Below the pieces are notes generated by a model. That model was not told the DNA's origin. It did no database searches and saw only the letters and a list, made by a program, of their open reading frames with translations. 64,000 bases of DNA, from the NCBI RefSeq assembly GCF_001423945.1, contig NZ_LMPU01000008.1, positions 549,013-613,012 of the forward strand. The letters run 5' to 3'. A program made the translations under genes and the position numbers. The stretch is from Pedobacter sp. Leaf194 (GTDB lineage Bacteria; Bacteroidota; Bacteroidia; Sphingobacteriales; Sphingobacteriaceae). Of this stretch, positions 36,212 to 44,496 are shown piece after piece. Numbering within the stretch: position 1 is the first letter of the stretch; each line of letters opens with the position of its first letter.

Positions 36212-37450
36212 CTACCTAACAGCGAAAGCATTGGTTTCAATCTCCGTTGTTTGTCCGGAAATGATCTGACTTACCAGCAGCCCGGTCGCCGGACCTAAGC
36301 TTAGACCCATCATACCATGACCTGTTGCTACAATAAGATTTTGCTTTTGCGTACTCCGCCCGATGTACGGTAATCCATCGGGAGAAGACGGTCGGAAACC
36401 ATACCAGATTTTATCTTCGGTTGGAATTTCGGGCTTTAAATCAGGAAAATATTTCGGAACAGACTCAACAATACCTTTAACACGTTGCATATTTATCCTG
36501 GTATTTATTTTATCGAGTTCCATTGTACCACCGTACCTGATGTTGCCATTCATCGGTGTGATGGCCACTCTTGCCTCACACAGCAGAGCCGGTATTGAAA
36601 TCCGATTCTTGGGCTCGGGTTCCATAAAAGAATAGCCTTTTCCGGGCATCAACGAAATTTTTAAATTCATCATTTTCGCTATTGCTGGAGACCATGAGCC
36701 TGTAGCCAGAACATATTCGTCTGCTTCCCAAACTTCCTTACCCGTAAAAACTTTAGTAATGGAATTACTTTCCGATTCAATTTTATCAACCTCTTTATTT
36801 CTTACAATCTTTACGTCATTCTTTTCAAGATAATAAATCAGGTCGCACATCAGTTTACCCGGATAAAGGTGTGCATCACAACGATAATGAACAGCACCTA
36901 AAACATCTAATTCTAAATCTGGCTGCAGCGCTTTGCAGGCGGCTAGGTCTAGTACAGCCATATCCAAGCCTAATTCATTAGCCTTTTCGGCCAAATGTGC
37001 TTCTTCTTCGCCCGCCTTTTCGGTTTTGTAGAAAGCCAGAATGCCTTTGTTTGTAAGTTCGAAGTTAAAGCCGGGCTCTTTGGATAAATCCTCGTATAGT
37101 TTTTTACTCAGCAAGGATAAGTCGCGTAAGGGCTCGGCCGCTTGCGCTACGTGCCTGGCGGTTGCGTGCTTCATAAATTTCAATCCCCAGCTAACAAGAT
37201 TCAAATTTAAACCCGGGCGCACATAAAACGGGCTCTTACTATCAAACATCCACCTAATGCCCTGGCTAATCATACCTGGGGCAGCCAGCGGCACAAAATG
37301 ACTCGGCACAATCATCCCCGCATTGCCAAAAGAACAGTTGTCGACAATGTCGCCCTTATCCAAAATAGTAACCTGAAAACCTCGTTTGTGCAGGTAATAA
37401 GCAGAACTTAAACCAACAATCCCACCACCAATAATTAAAACTTTCGACAT
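36212..37450 (-). CDS. FAD-dependent D-amino acid dehydrogenase, probable cis-4-hydroxy-D-proline dehydrogenase
   Basis: A 412-residue DAO/DadA-family flavoenzyme. The Rossmann motif IIGGGIVGLSSAYYL starts at residue 5, and the C-terminal FAD stretch is LIVATGHGMMGLSLGPATG. GFRPSSPDGLPYIG is typical of the DadA group. It would oxidise cis-4-hydroxy-D-proline, the product of the neighbouring epimerase, to 1-pyrroline-4-hydroxy-2-carboxylate, passing electrons to the respiratory chain. Generic D-amino acid dehydrogenases have the same fold; the substrate is inferred from the gene order, 50 bases after the epimerase. A single-subunit oxidase replaces the multi-subunit form known in some pseudomonads. 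Confidence 0.88.
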   Translation of the reverse strand: MSKVLIIGGGIVGLSSAYYLHKRGFQVTILDKGDIVDNCSFGNAGMIVPSHFVPLAAPGMISQGIRWMFDSKSPFYVRPGLNLNLVSWGLKFMKHATARHVAQAAEPLRDLSLLSKKLYEDLSKEPGFNFELTNKGILAFYKTEKAGEEEAHLAEKANELGLDMAVLDLAACKALQPDLELDVLGAVHYRCDAHLYPGKLMCDLIYYLEKNDVKIVRNKEVDKIESESNSITKVFTGKEVWEADEYVLATGSWSPAIAKMMNLKISLMPGKGYSFMEPEPKNRISIPALLCEARVAITPMNGNIRYGGTMELDKINTRINMQRVKGIVESVPKYFPDLKPEIPTEDKIWYGFRPSSPDGLPYIGRSTQKQNLIVATGHGMMGLSLGPATGLLVSQIISGQTTEIETNAFAVR

Positions 37451-37500
37451 TCTTTTTTATGCTTTGAGATTGACATACCAATCATTTTTTTTTATTTATG

Positions 37501-38502
37501 CTAGATAACCTGAAAGCCGTAAGCGTATGGGTCATCCTCTGCATCAATTTTAATCGTGTTATAGCCGAAAACTTTCGCCCAACCTTCCACACTCGGAATA
37601 ATTGCTTTAAAACCATTTAAATCAACTTCTTCCTCTACCCGACCTGTAAATTTGCTCCCGATAAAACTCTCATGGATAAAATCCTCGCCTTTTTTTAGCT
37701 TGCCTTTGGCGTACCATTGCGCCATTCGGGCTGATGTTCCGGTTCCACACGGCGACCTGTCTATCGCTTTATCGCCATAAAATACAGCATTGCGGGCGGT
37801 CGAAGTTGGATCTAGTGTTTTGCCTGTCCAAAGCACATGGCTACAGCCGTTTATCGTTTCATCAAGTGGATGAACAAAAGTATATTTCTCGTTGATGCGC
37901 TTTCTAATGATTTGGCTCCAGGTAATCAGCTGTGAGGCTGTAAAATTCTCCAGGCCGGCAAAATTTGGCTGAGGATCGACTATTGCGTAAAAGTTGCCTC
38001 CATAAGCCACATCGAAAGTTAGCAGACCTAAATCCGGGCAATCTATTTCCAGATTTTCGGCGGCGAGGTACGATGGAACATTCTTTAACTTTACCGATTT
38101 AACTTTATTTCCTTCTTGCTTATACTCTATTAAAACCAGGCCTGCGGGCGCTTCCATACGGATAATTCCTGGAATTTTTGGTTTGATAAGTCCTTCTTCT
38201 ATAGCGATGGTGATGGTTCCTATGGTGCCATGGCCGCACATTGGAAGGCAGCCACTGGTTTCGATAAACAAAACAGCAACATCATTTTCGGGGTTGTGAG
38301 GTGGATAAAGGATGCTTCCTGACATCATATCGTGACCACGAGGTTCGAACATTAAGCCGGTTCTAATCCAATCGAATTCCCTTAAAAAGTGCTGACGCTT
38401 TTCGCTCATATTCGAGCCTGTTAATTCAGGCCCGCCGCCTGCAACCAATCGTACCGGATTTCCGCAAGTATGTGCATCGACACAGAAAAAAGTTTTACTC
38501 AT
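37501..38502 (-). CDS. 4-hydroxyproline 2-epimerase
   Basis: A 333-residue proline-racemase-superfamily enzyme. Both catalytic Cys are present: PMCGHGTIGT (near residue 88) and DRSPCGTGTSARMA (near 252). Having both separates it from the trans-3-hydroxyproline dehydratase branch, which has Thr at the second site. The N-terminal VDAHTCGNPVRLV and RGHDMMSG motifs are also typical. It converts trans-4-hydroxy-L-proline to cis-4-hydroxy-D-proline, the committed step of Hyp catabolism. Its ATG lies inside the end of the aldehyde dehydrogenase gene (8-base overlap), indicating tight cotranscription. Cytosolic, no signal peptide. Confidence 0.95.
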   Translation of the reverse strand: MSKTFFCVDAHTCGNPVRLVAGGGPELTGSNMSEKRQHFLREFDWIRTGLMFEPRGHDMMSGSILYPPHNPENDVAVLFIETSGCLPMCGHGTIGTITIAIEEGLIKPKIPGIIRMEAPAGLVLIEYKQEGNKVKSVKLKNVPSYLAAENLEIDCPDLGLLTFDVAYGGNFYAIVDPQPNFAGLENFTASQLITWSQIIRKRINEKYTFVHPLDETINGCSHVLWTGKTLDPTSTARNAVFYGDKAIDRSPCGTGTSARMAQWYAKGKLKKGEDFIHESFIGSKFTGRVEEEVDLNGFKAIIPSVEGWAKVFGYNTIKIDAEDDPYAYGFQVI

Positions 38503-40081
38503 CTACTTTCGTTAGTTTCAGATTAACGGTTCTATAAATATTTAAAGGATTTCCGTCCTTTAACTCATCCGGTAACAATTCCTGTTGCCAATCCTGATAT
38601 GCCAAAGGACGAACAAAACGATATATGGCCGCAGAACCTACCGAAGTGAAACGACTATCATTTGTTGCGGGAAAAGGCCCTCCATGTTGCATTGCAGCAC
38701 AAACCTCAACGCCTGTTGGTACGCCATTTAAAATAAGTCGACCTGTTTTATCGGTTAATTTGTTTACTAAAGATTTATAATCTTTTAGCTCATCTGCACC
38801 TGCCATTAACGTAGCCGTTAACTGACCATCCAGACTTGAAATCACCGCTTCCAGTTCTGTTAAATTTTTGGCAACCACTAAAAGTGAGTAAGGACCGAAA
38901 ATTTCTTCCCTGAATTTTGGATGCGCAATAAAATCGGCAGCACTGATTTCTGCAACCAAAGCCTGAGATTGATTTTGCAAATCTTTATCTTTTAGGGTTG
39001 AAATGCCCAGGATTGTTGCCTTATCATCATTTATAACCTCTGCAGCAAGTTTGTTGTAATTATGGGCAATGCCACCTGTAAGCATAGTTGCAGATGGAAT
39101 TGCAGCTATCGCTTCTGACAATGTCTTTTTGAATGTTGTAAGCTCGGCCGATTCAATTGCCATCATTAAACCGGGGTTTGTGCAAAATTGCCCAGCGCCC
39201 AAAGTTATCGAAGCCGCATATTTTTTCGCCAGCTCGGCGGCCTGATGCTGCAGCGCCTGCGGTAAAAAAACAATTGGATTGATGCTGCCCATTTCCGCAA
39301 AAACAGGAATAGGCTGTTCACGTTCATCGGCCAGTTTTACCAGAGCCATGCCCCCTTTAAAAGAGCCGGTAAAAGTTACTGCCTTTGTTTGAGGGTGTTT
39401 TACCAGCGCAGCGCCGATTTCATAGCCATCATCATAAAGCATAGAGAATACGCCTTTGGGCATTTTTGTTTTTTCTACAGCGTTCAGAATTGCCGCAGCA
39501 ACCAACGCACTCGTTCCATAGTGTGCCGGATGCGCTTTGACAACAACCGGGCAACCCGAAGCAAGTGCCGAAGCGGTATCGCCACCGGCTACTGAAAATG
39601 CAAGCGGAAAATTACTTGCTCCGAAAACAACAACAGGTCCAATCGGGATCATCATCCGCCGGATATCAGGCTTTGGCAAAGGTTGCCGCTCAGGCTGTGC
39701 CGTTTCAATTGTAGCATCAACCCACGAGCCTTCTGCAATTAAGTTGGCAAAAAGGCGAAGCTGCCCGGTGGTTCTACCTACCTCTCCCTGCAAGCGGGCC
39801 ATGGGTAATCCACTTTCTGCTGATGCCCGTTTCACCAGTTCATCCGTTATCGCTGCAATCTCATCGGCAATTGTGTTTAAAAATGCCGCCTTTAAATCTT
39901 TATTTACACTTCTGTAAAGCTGAAAAGCTTCTGTAGCCGATGTTAGTGCATCATTTACAAGCTTTTCATTTGCTTTGAAAAAATCTCCATCTATCGCTAC
40001 GCCTGTTGCAGGGTTAATTGCATGGAGGCTTTTCTCATTCGCATCTACATATTCTGAAGCGATTATATTTTTCCCGTTCAT
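38495..40081 (-). CDS. 2-oxoglutarate semialdehyde dehydrogenase (NADP-type aldehyde dehydrogenase)
   Basis: A 528-residue aldehyde dehydrogenase. VTFTGSFKGGMALVKLADER is the coenzyme-binding stretch, VFAEMGSINPIVFLP carries the general-base Glu, and LGAGQFCTNPGLMM carries the catalytic Cys. The length and the GAGQFCTNPG form match the alpha-ketoglutaric semialdehyde dehydrogenases of sugar-acid and hydroxyproline pathways. It oxidises the deaminase product to 2-oxoglutarate, the end of the pathway. It lies 12 bases after the deaminase gene and overlaps the epimerase gene by 8 bases. Confidence 0.93.
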   Translation of the reverse strand: MNGKNIIASEYVDANEKSLHAINPATGVAIDGDFFKANEKLVNDALTSATEAFQLYRSVNKDLKAAFLNTIADEIAAITDELVKRASAESGLPMARLQGEVGRTTGQLRLFANLIAEGSWVDATIETAQPERQPLPKPDIRRMMIPIGPVVVFGASNFPLAFSVAGGDTASALASGCPVVVKAHPAHYGTSALVAAAILNAVEKTKMPKGVFSMLYDDGYEIGAALVKHPQTKAVTFTGSFKGGMALVKLADEREQPIPVFAEMGSINPIVFLPQALQHQAAELAKKYAASITLGAGQFCTNPGLMMAIESAELTTFKKTLSEAIAAIPSATMLTGGIAHNYNKLAAEVINDDKATILGISTLKDKDLQNQSQALVAEISAADFIAHPKFREEIFGPYSLLVVAKNLTELEAVISSLDGQLTATLMAGADELKDYKSLVNKLTDKTGRLILNGVPTGVEVCAAMQHGGPFPATNDSRFTSVGSAAIYRFVRPLAYQDWQQELLPDELKDGNPLNIYRTVNLKLTKVDE

Positions 40082-40093
40082 ATTTTTGTTGAA

Positions 40094-41011
40094 CTATTTT
40101 CCCCAACTGCCTTCGGGTAATTCCGGGCGAACAGCCAAAGCATCGTTAATAATTTTTAAAACTCTTTCACGCTCAGCACCCTGAATCGGCAATCTTGGGG
40201 CACGAACAGTTTCAGTACCAAGGCCTGTAGCTACTTCGGCAAGTTTAATATACTGCACCAACTTAGCATGGATATCTAATTCCAGAACAGGTAAGAACCA
40301 ACGGTAAATTTTTAATGCCTCGGCAATCCTGTTTTGTTTAATCAATCTAAAAATTGCAACTGTTTCTCTCGGAAAAGCGTCAACCAATCCGGCAACCCAT
40401 CCATCGGCACCCATCACAATACTCTCCATCGCTAATGGGTCAACACCTGTAAAAATCTTAAACCTGTCTCCGAAACGATTAATTAACCGGGTAACATTAG
40501 ATACATCTCTGGTTGATTCTTTTATCGCCTGAATATTGCTGTACTTGGTCAACACCTCAAACATATCCAGGGTAACCTCAATTTTGTAATCAACCGGGTT
40601 GTTGTAAATCATTATCGGTAGTTCTGTACTTTCCGCGATAGCGGCAAAAAAAGCTAAGGTTTCATCAGCAGCAGCGTTGTAACGCATCGGTGGCAACAGC
40701 ATTAATCCGTTAGCACCTAATAAAGCAGCTTTTTTAGCCACTTCAATAGCTTTTTTGGTTGTAGACTCGGCAATATTGAGTAAAACAGGCACGCGGCCGT
40801 TTACTAAATCTAAAGTATGCGTAAGCAAGCCAAACTTCTCGTCGTCTGTTAATACACTGGATTCTCCAAGCGAGCCACCCAAAATAATTCCTTCAGCACC
40901 TGCTTCCAGTTGAGCCTCAATGTTAAGGTCGAAAGTCTCAAAATCTAATTCATCATTCGCTGTAAATTTCGTAGTAACAGCAGGAAAAACCCCGGTCCAT
41001 TTTATACTCAT
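40094..41011 (-). CDS. DHDPS-family 1-pyrroline-4-hydroxy-2-carboxylate deaminase
   Basis: A 305-residue Schiff-base aldolase-fold protein of the dihydrodipicolinate synthase family. It starts WTGVFPAVTTKFTANDELD. The active-site region has GGSLGESSVLTDDEK, the conserved Tyr in IMIYNNPVDYKIE, and the Schiff-base Lys in NIQAIKESTRDVSN. Within a Hyp cluster this family deaminates and dehydrates 1-pyrroline-4-hydroxy-2-carboxylate to 2-oxoglutarate semialdehyde. Sequence alone would also allow another keto-acid lyase; the epimerase and dehydrogenase neighbours decide the call. It is the first gene of the core Hyp operon, behind a predicted promoter. Confidence 0.9.
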   Translation of the reverse strand: MSIKWTGVFPAVTTKFTANDELDFETFDLNIEAQLEAGAEGIILGGSLGESSVLTDDEKFGLLTHTLDLVNGRVPVLLNIAESTTKKAIEVAKKAALLGANGLMLLPPMRYNAAADETLAFFAAIAESTELPIMIYNNPVDYKIEVTLDMFEVLTKYSNIQAIKESTRDVSNVTRLINRFGDRFKIFTGVDPLAMESIVMGADGWVAGLVDAFPRETVAIFRLIKQNRIAEALKIYRWFLPVLELDIHAKLVQYIKLAEVATGLGTETVRAPRLPIQGAERERVLKIINDALAVRPELPEGSWGK

Positions 41012-41093
41012 CGTTGTGTTTTTGTTTTATTGCTTTAAATATCAATTTGGGTAGCTTAGCCTTCTATGATGGCAGGGCTAGTTTTTGTTATTT

Positions 41094-41101
41094 CAAAGTT
41101 A
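41094..41101 (-). promoter_or_regulatory. Predicted -7 element for the core hydroxyproline operon
   Basis: On the minus strand TAACTTTG matches TAnnTTTG exactly, 83 bases before the deaminase ATG, in the 170-bp gap after the M1 peptidase. No clear -33 TTTG lies upstream. If used, the four catabolic genes could be transcribed apart from the peptidase pair. Confidence 0.4.
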
Positions 41102-41181
41102 ACCCATCAACAGCTCCGAGTATTATTAGATTTTAACCGATATAAGCAAAAAATACACCTGTTTACGGTTAAAAATAAGCG

Positions 41182-42846
41182 TTAGCTCTTGTTCTTTACC
41201 CGAATGTAATACATAAATTCGATGGCTTTTTCTGTGAACAGATCTTCCTGACCAGCAGCCAGTTTAACTTCCTGCCAAGCCTCTGTAGGGACGATTTTTA
41301 GTGACTTCCCATTGCCATTTTTCAAAAACAGCGGCAAATTAAAGCCCTTAACGCAGTCAACATAGCGATAGAAAGCTTTGCCATTTTTAACATAGTATTC
41401 TAAAGATGGTATTTGAACAGTGCGTAAATATTGATCGAAAACTTTCCTGTAATTAAAGCCTGCTTGTTTGGAAACGTAATTTTCAATTTGCTGTGTGGTT
41501 ACGGTTTGATGGTAAAAAGTTTTGTTAAGGCCACGCAAAATCGATCTGAAAAGCGGATCATTATTTAGTCCGTGTCTGATTGCGTGCAACATATTTCCTG
41601 CTTTTGGATACATATCTCCGCTACCCTGAGCATTTACACCATAAAGCGGGATAATTGGGACATCATTTTTGATGCCTTTTCTAATTCCAAAGTTATATTC
41701 GTTGCCCGCTTTGTTACCAAAAATATAGTCTACAAACAGTGTTTCGCTATAATTTGTAAAACCCTCGTGAACCCACATATCGGCTAAATCGTTACTGGTT
41801 ATGTTGTTTCCAAACCATTCATGGCCACTTTCGTGGATGATGATGAAGTCCCATTTCAGGCCCCATCCATCGCCAGACATATCTCTTCCCCGATAACCAA
41901 ATTTATACCAGTTGCCATAAGAAACTGCCGATTGGTGCTCCATTCCTGTATGAGACGCATCGATAAGTTGGTAGCCATCCTCATAAAACGGATAAGGACC
42001 AAACCAATACTCAAAGCTTTTCATCATTTTATGTACCTGGTCGGGCATGTAGGTTTTCGCCTTTGGCAAATTATAATCGAGAACCCAGTAATTTAAATCG
42101 AGCGGGCCCTTCTCGCCTGCATATTTCTCTTTAAAGTTTACGTATTTACCAATGTATGGAATGATGCAGTAATTGCTGATCGGGTTTACCACATTGTACT
42201 TATAGGTTGTCGTTCTATCTTTATTGTCTTTTTTAAAAACCAGCCTGCCATTACCAACAGCAACCAATGTATCTGGAACCGTTATCGTTAATGAAGCTCC
42301 AAGATTTGGCTCATCGCTCTGGTGGTCTTTGTTTGGATACCAGATTGAAGCACCTAAACCCTGGCAGGCAACGGTCATCCACGGTCGGCCAAGCGAATCG
42401 GCAGTGAAAATAAAGCCACCATCCCAGGGCGCACGCTTCGCCTGGTGTACCTTTCCGTGGTAAAAAATGGTTACGTTGTTGGTGGCAGATAACTTTTGTG
42501 CAGGCACATGGGCGTACCAAACACTTCCAGCGTGTTCAAATTTCAACTTTGATTTATTGTTGTAAAGTATGCTGTCAATAATTAAAGGCTCCTGTAAATC
42601 AATCTGCATGCGGGTTTTGCCGTTATTTGCGCCAACAACCTTGTAAACAATTTGATTAGAACCGGTAATGCTTTTATCATTATAATCTGGCTTAATGGCA
42701 AGTTCGTAACGTTGTACATCCCACCAGGTTCGCTCGGGCGTTAATGTTCCTCTCAGGGTATCGGCCAAAGTGTAAACCTTTGTTTTTTGCGCAGAAACAG
42801 TGCTGCAGAAAAGTAAAAGTGTAAATGCTGCGATTAAAGTTTTCAT
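41182..42846 (-). CDS. Secreted M1-family metallopeptidase
   Basis: 554 residues with signal peptide MKTLIAAFTLLLFCSTVSAQ. The zinc site is HESGHEWFGNN (near 337) with the third ligand Glu in VHEGFTNYSETLF, and the exopeptidase loop reads TGMEHQSAVSYG in place of GAMEN. It probably lacks the large C-terminal helical domain of full-length M1 aminopeptidases, ending after about 550 residues. It would cleave N-terminal residues from peptides in the periplasm. It lies 10 bases after the Xaa-Pro aminopeptidase gene, so the pair forms an operon directly upstream of the hydroxyproline genes. Confidence 0.92.
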   Translation of the reverse strand: MKTLIAAFTLLLFCSTVSAQKTKVYTLADTLRGTLTPERTWWDVQRYELAIKPDYNDKSITGSNQIVYKVVGANNGKTRMQIDLQEPLIIDSILYNNKSKLKFEHAGSVWYAHVPAQKLSATNNVTIFYHGKVHQAKRAPWDGGFIFTADSLGRPWMTVACQGLGASIWYPNKDHQSDEPNLGASLTITVPDTLVAVGNGRLVFKKDNKDRTTTYKYNVVNPISNYCIIPYIGKYVNFKEKYAGEKGPLDLNYWVLDYNLPKAKTYMPDQVHKMMKSFEYWFGPYPFYEDGYQLIDASHTGMEHQSAVSYGNWYKFGYRGRDMSGDGWGLKWDFIIIHESGHEWFGNNITSNDLADMWVHEGFTNYSETLFVDYIFGNKAGNEYNFGIRKGIKNDVPIIPLYGVNAQGSGDMYPKAGNMLHAIRHGLNNDPLFRSILRGLNKTFYHQTVTTQQIENYVSKQAGFNYRKVFDQYLRTVQIPSLEYYVKNGKAFYRYVDCVKGFNLPLFLKNGNGKSLKIVPTEAWQEVKLAAGQEDLFTEKAIEFMYYIRVKNKS

Positions 42847-42856
42847 GTTCTTGTTA

Positions 42857-44254
42857 TTAGTAAGCCCGGCCTCTAATGGCCTCTATTTCTTCTACGGTTT
42901 GAGCCAGGTGTTTACCTAGCATCCGGCTTCCACCTTCGGTGATGAGAAAATCATCTTCTATTCTGATCCCTGTAAAATTTCTAAATTGTTCCAGTTTATC
43001 ATAATTGATGAATTCGGAAAATTTCTTTTCAGCCTTCCAACGGTCTATAAGTTCCGGAATAATATAAACGCCCGGTTCAACCGTTAAAACGTAACCCTTT
43101 TCAAGGGCCTTGCCTAATCGCAGCGACTTTAATCCAAACTGCGTAGTGTTCTTTTTAAGTTCATCCGTGTAGCCAACGTGCTGCTCACCTAAATCTTCCA
43201 TATCATGTACATCAAGGCCCATCATGTGGCCGGTGCCACATTGAAAAAACATGGCATGGGCGCCAGTTTCTACAGCATCGTTTACATCACCACGCATTAA
43301 ACCAATGCCTTTTAAGCCGTCAACCAGGGTTGTGCAGGCTTTTAAATGTACATCGAGATAACTAACGCCTGGCGCAAGCATATTCTTTGCATTTGTGTAT
43401 GCAGCCAGCACAATGTTGTAAATATCTTTTTGTTCACCGCTAAATTTTTTACTTACAGGAAAGGTACGCGTAAGGTCGCCGGCGTAACCCATAGCGGTTT
43501 CAACGCCTGAATCGTTAAGCACCATTTGCCCTTCCTCTAGAATATTGCAATGAAAATGATTGTGCAAAATCTCACCACGAACCGTTAAAATCGCCGGGTA
43601 AGAAAGGTTCCCTCCTGAAGCTAAAGCGGCTTCCTGGATTTTAGCCGCCAGTTCACGCTCGTACATTCCGGGTTTTGCCTGCTCCATAATCATTAAATGG
43701 ATATCGGCAGATATGGATGCAGCTTTATCAAGTTCGAAAACCTCCTGGGCTGATTTCGAGGAACGCTGAGCCACAACGGCCTTAATCAGTTCAAGCGATG
43801 CAGTCTTTTCAAGTTCGCTGAAGGCAATGCCGAACCAATTTGCCAGCTTCATTTTATTTTCTGGCCGATATGGTGGCAGATAGTGAATCTTTCTTCCTGT
43901 TTTACTGTATTGATTTAAATGGCTTTGAAGATGAGTAGATGGCTGAACATTCTTAAGACCGGAATCCTCAGATTTTTCTTTCAAGGTTTTTTGCCTGCCC
44001 ATCCAAACGATATCATCAATACTCATCTCGTTTCCAAAAAGGATAGTTTCATCGGCATCAATATCAATTATTGCGGCTAATGCTGGCTCACTGATTCCAA
44101 AGTAATATAAAAATGTACTGTCTTGCCTGAAATGATAGGTATTGTCAGCGTAATTCATCGGGCTTTCCTCGTTGCCTAAAAAGAGGATTATGCCCGACTT
44201 CACTGTGGATTTTAATGTTCTTCGTCTTTCGATATAAATTTCTTTATCAAACAT
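42857..44254 (-). CDS. pepP: M24B Xaa-Pro aminopeptidase (aminopeptidase P)
   Basis: A 465-residue pita-bread metallopeptidase. The N-terminal creatinase-like domain (about 1-180; ESPMNYADNTYHFRQDSTF) precedes the catalytic domain. Metal ligands are the Asp of VLNDSGVETAM and YAGDLTRTFPVS, the His of QCGTGHMMGLDVHDMED, and Glu in LTVEPGVYI and GIRIEDDFLI. It removes an N-terminal residue preceding proline, and such enzymes may also accept hydroxyproline at that position. There is no signal peptide, so it is probably cytosolic. Its placement at the head of the Hyp cluster suggests it opens Hyp/Pro-rich peptides. Confidence 0.94.
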   Translation of the reverse strand: MFDKEIYIERRRTLKSTVKSGIILFLGNEESPMNYADNTYHFRQDSTFLYYFGISEPALAAIIDIDADETILFGNEMSIDDIVWMGRQKTLKEKSEDSGLKNVQPSTHLQSHLNQYSKTGRKIHYLPPYRPENKMKLANWFGIAFSELEKTASLELIKAVVAQRSSKSAQEVFELDKAASISADIHLMIMEQAKPGMYERELAAKIQEAALASGGNLSYPAILTVRGEILHNHFHCNILEEGQMVLNDSGVETAMGYAGDLTRTFPVSKKFSGEQKDIYNIVLAAYTNAKNMLAPGVSYLDVHLKACTTLVDGLKGIGLMRGDVNDAVETGAHAMFFQCGTGHMMGLDVHDMEDLGEQHVGYTDELKKNTTQFGLKSLRLGKALEKGYVLTVEPGVYIIPELIDRWKAEKKFSEFINYDKLEQFRNFTGIRIEDDFLITEGGSRMLGKHLAQTVEEIEAIRGRAY

Positions 44255-44496
44255 ATTTTTTCGTGTTAAACAAATATCCCAAAAGCATTCTTCTTCCTGT
44301 GAGTTTGAAAATGAATGGCTAAAATATGGCTTGTATTTGCAAATTATAAGCTAGATTATGGTATAAAAATCGCAAATAATCTAACTTTTGAAGAAATTAA
44401 AGGTAAAATCTGCATAGTAACTGCGAATTAAAGGGAAACTTTTACCTGCGTATTTGAATAATTTTATTTTTCAAGATACTCAAGACAAACTCAACC

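Noticed and set aside
36212..37450. Generic D-alanine dehydrogenase
   Set aside because: Sequence allows it, but position between a hydroxyproline epimerase and the rest of the Hyp pathway makes D-Hyp the better substrate call.
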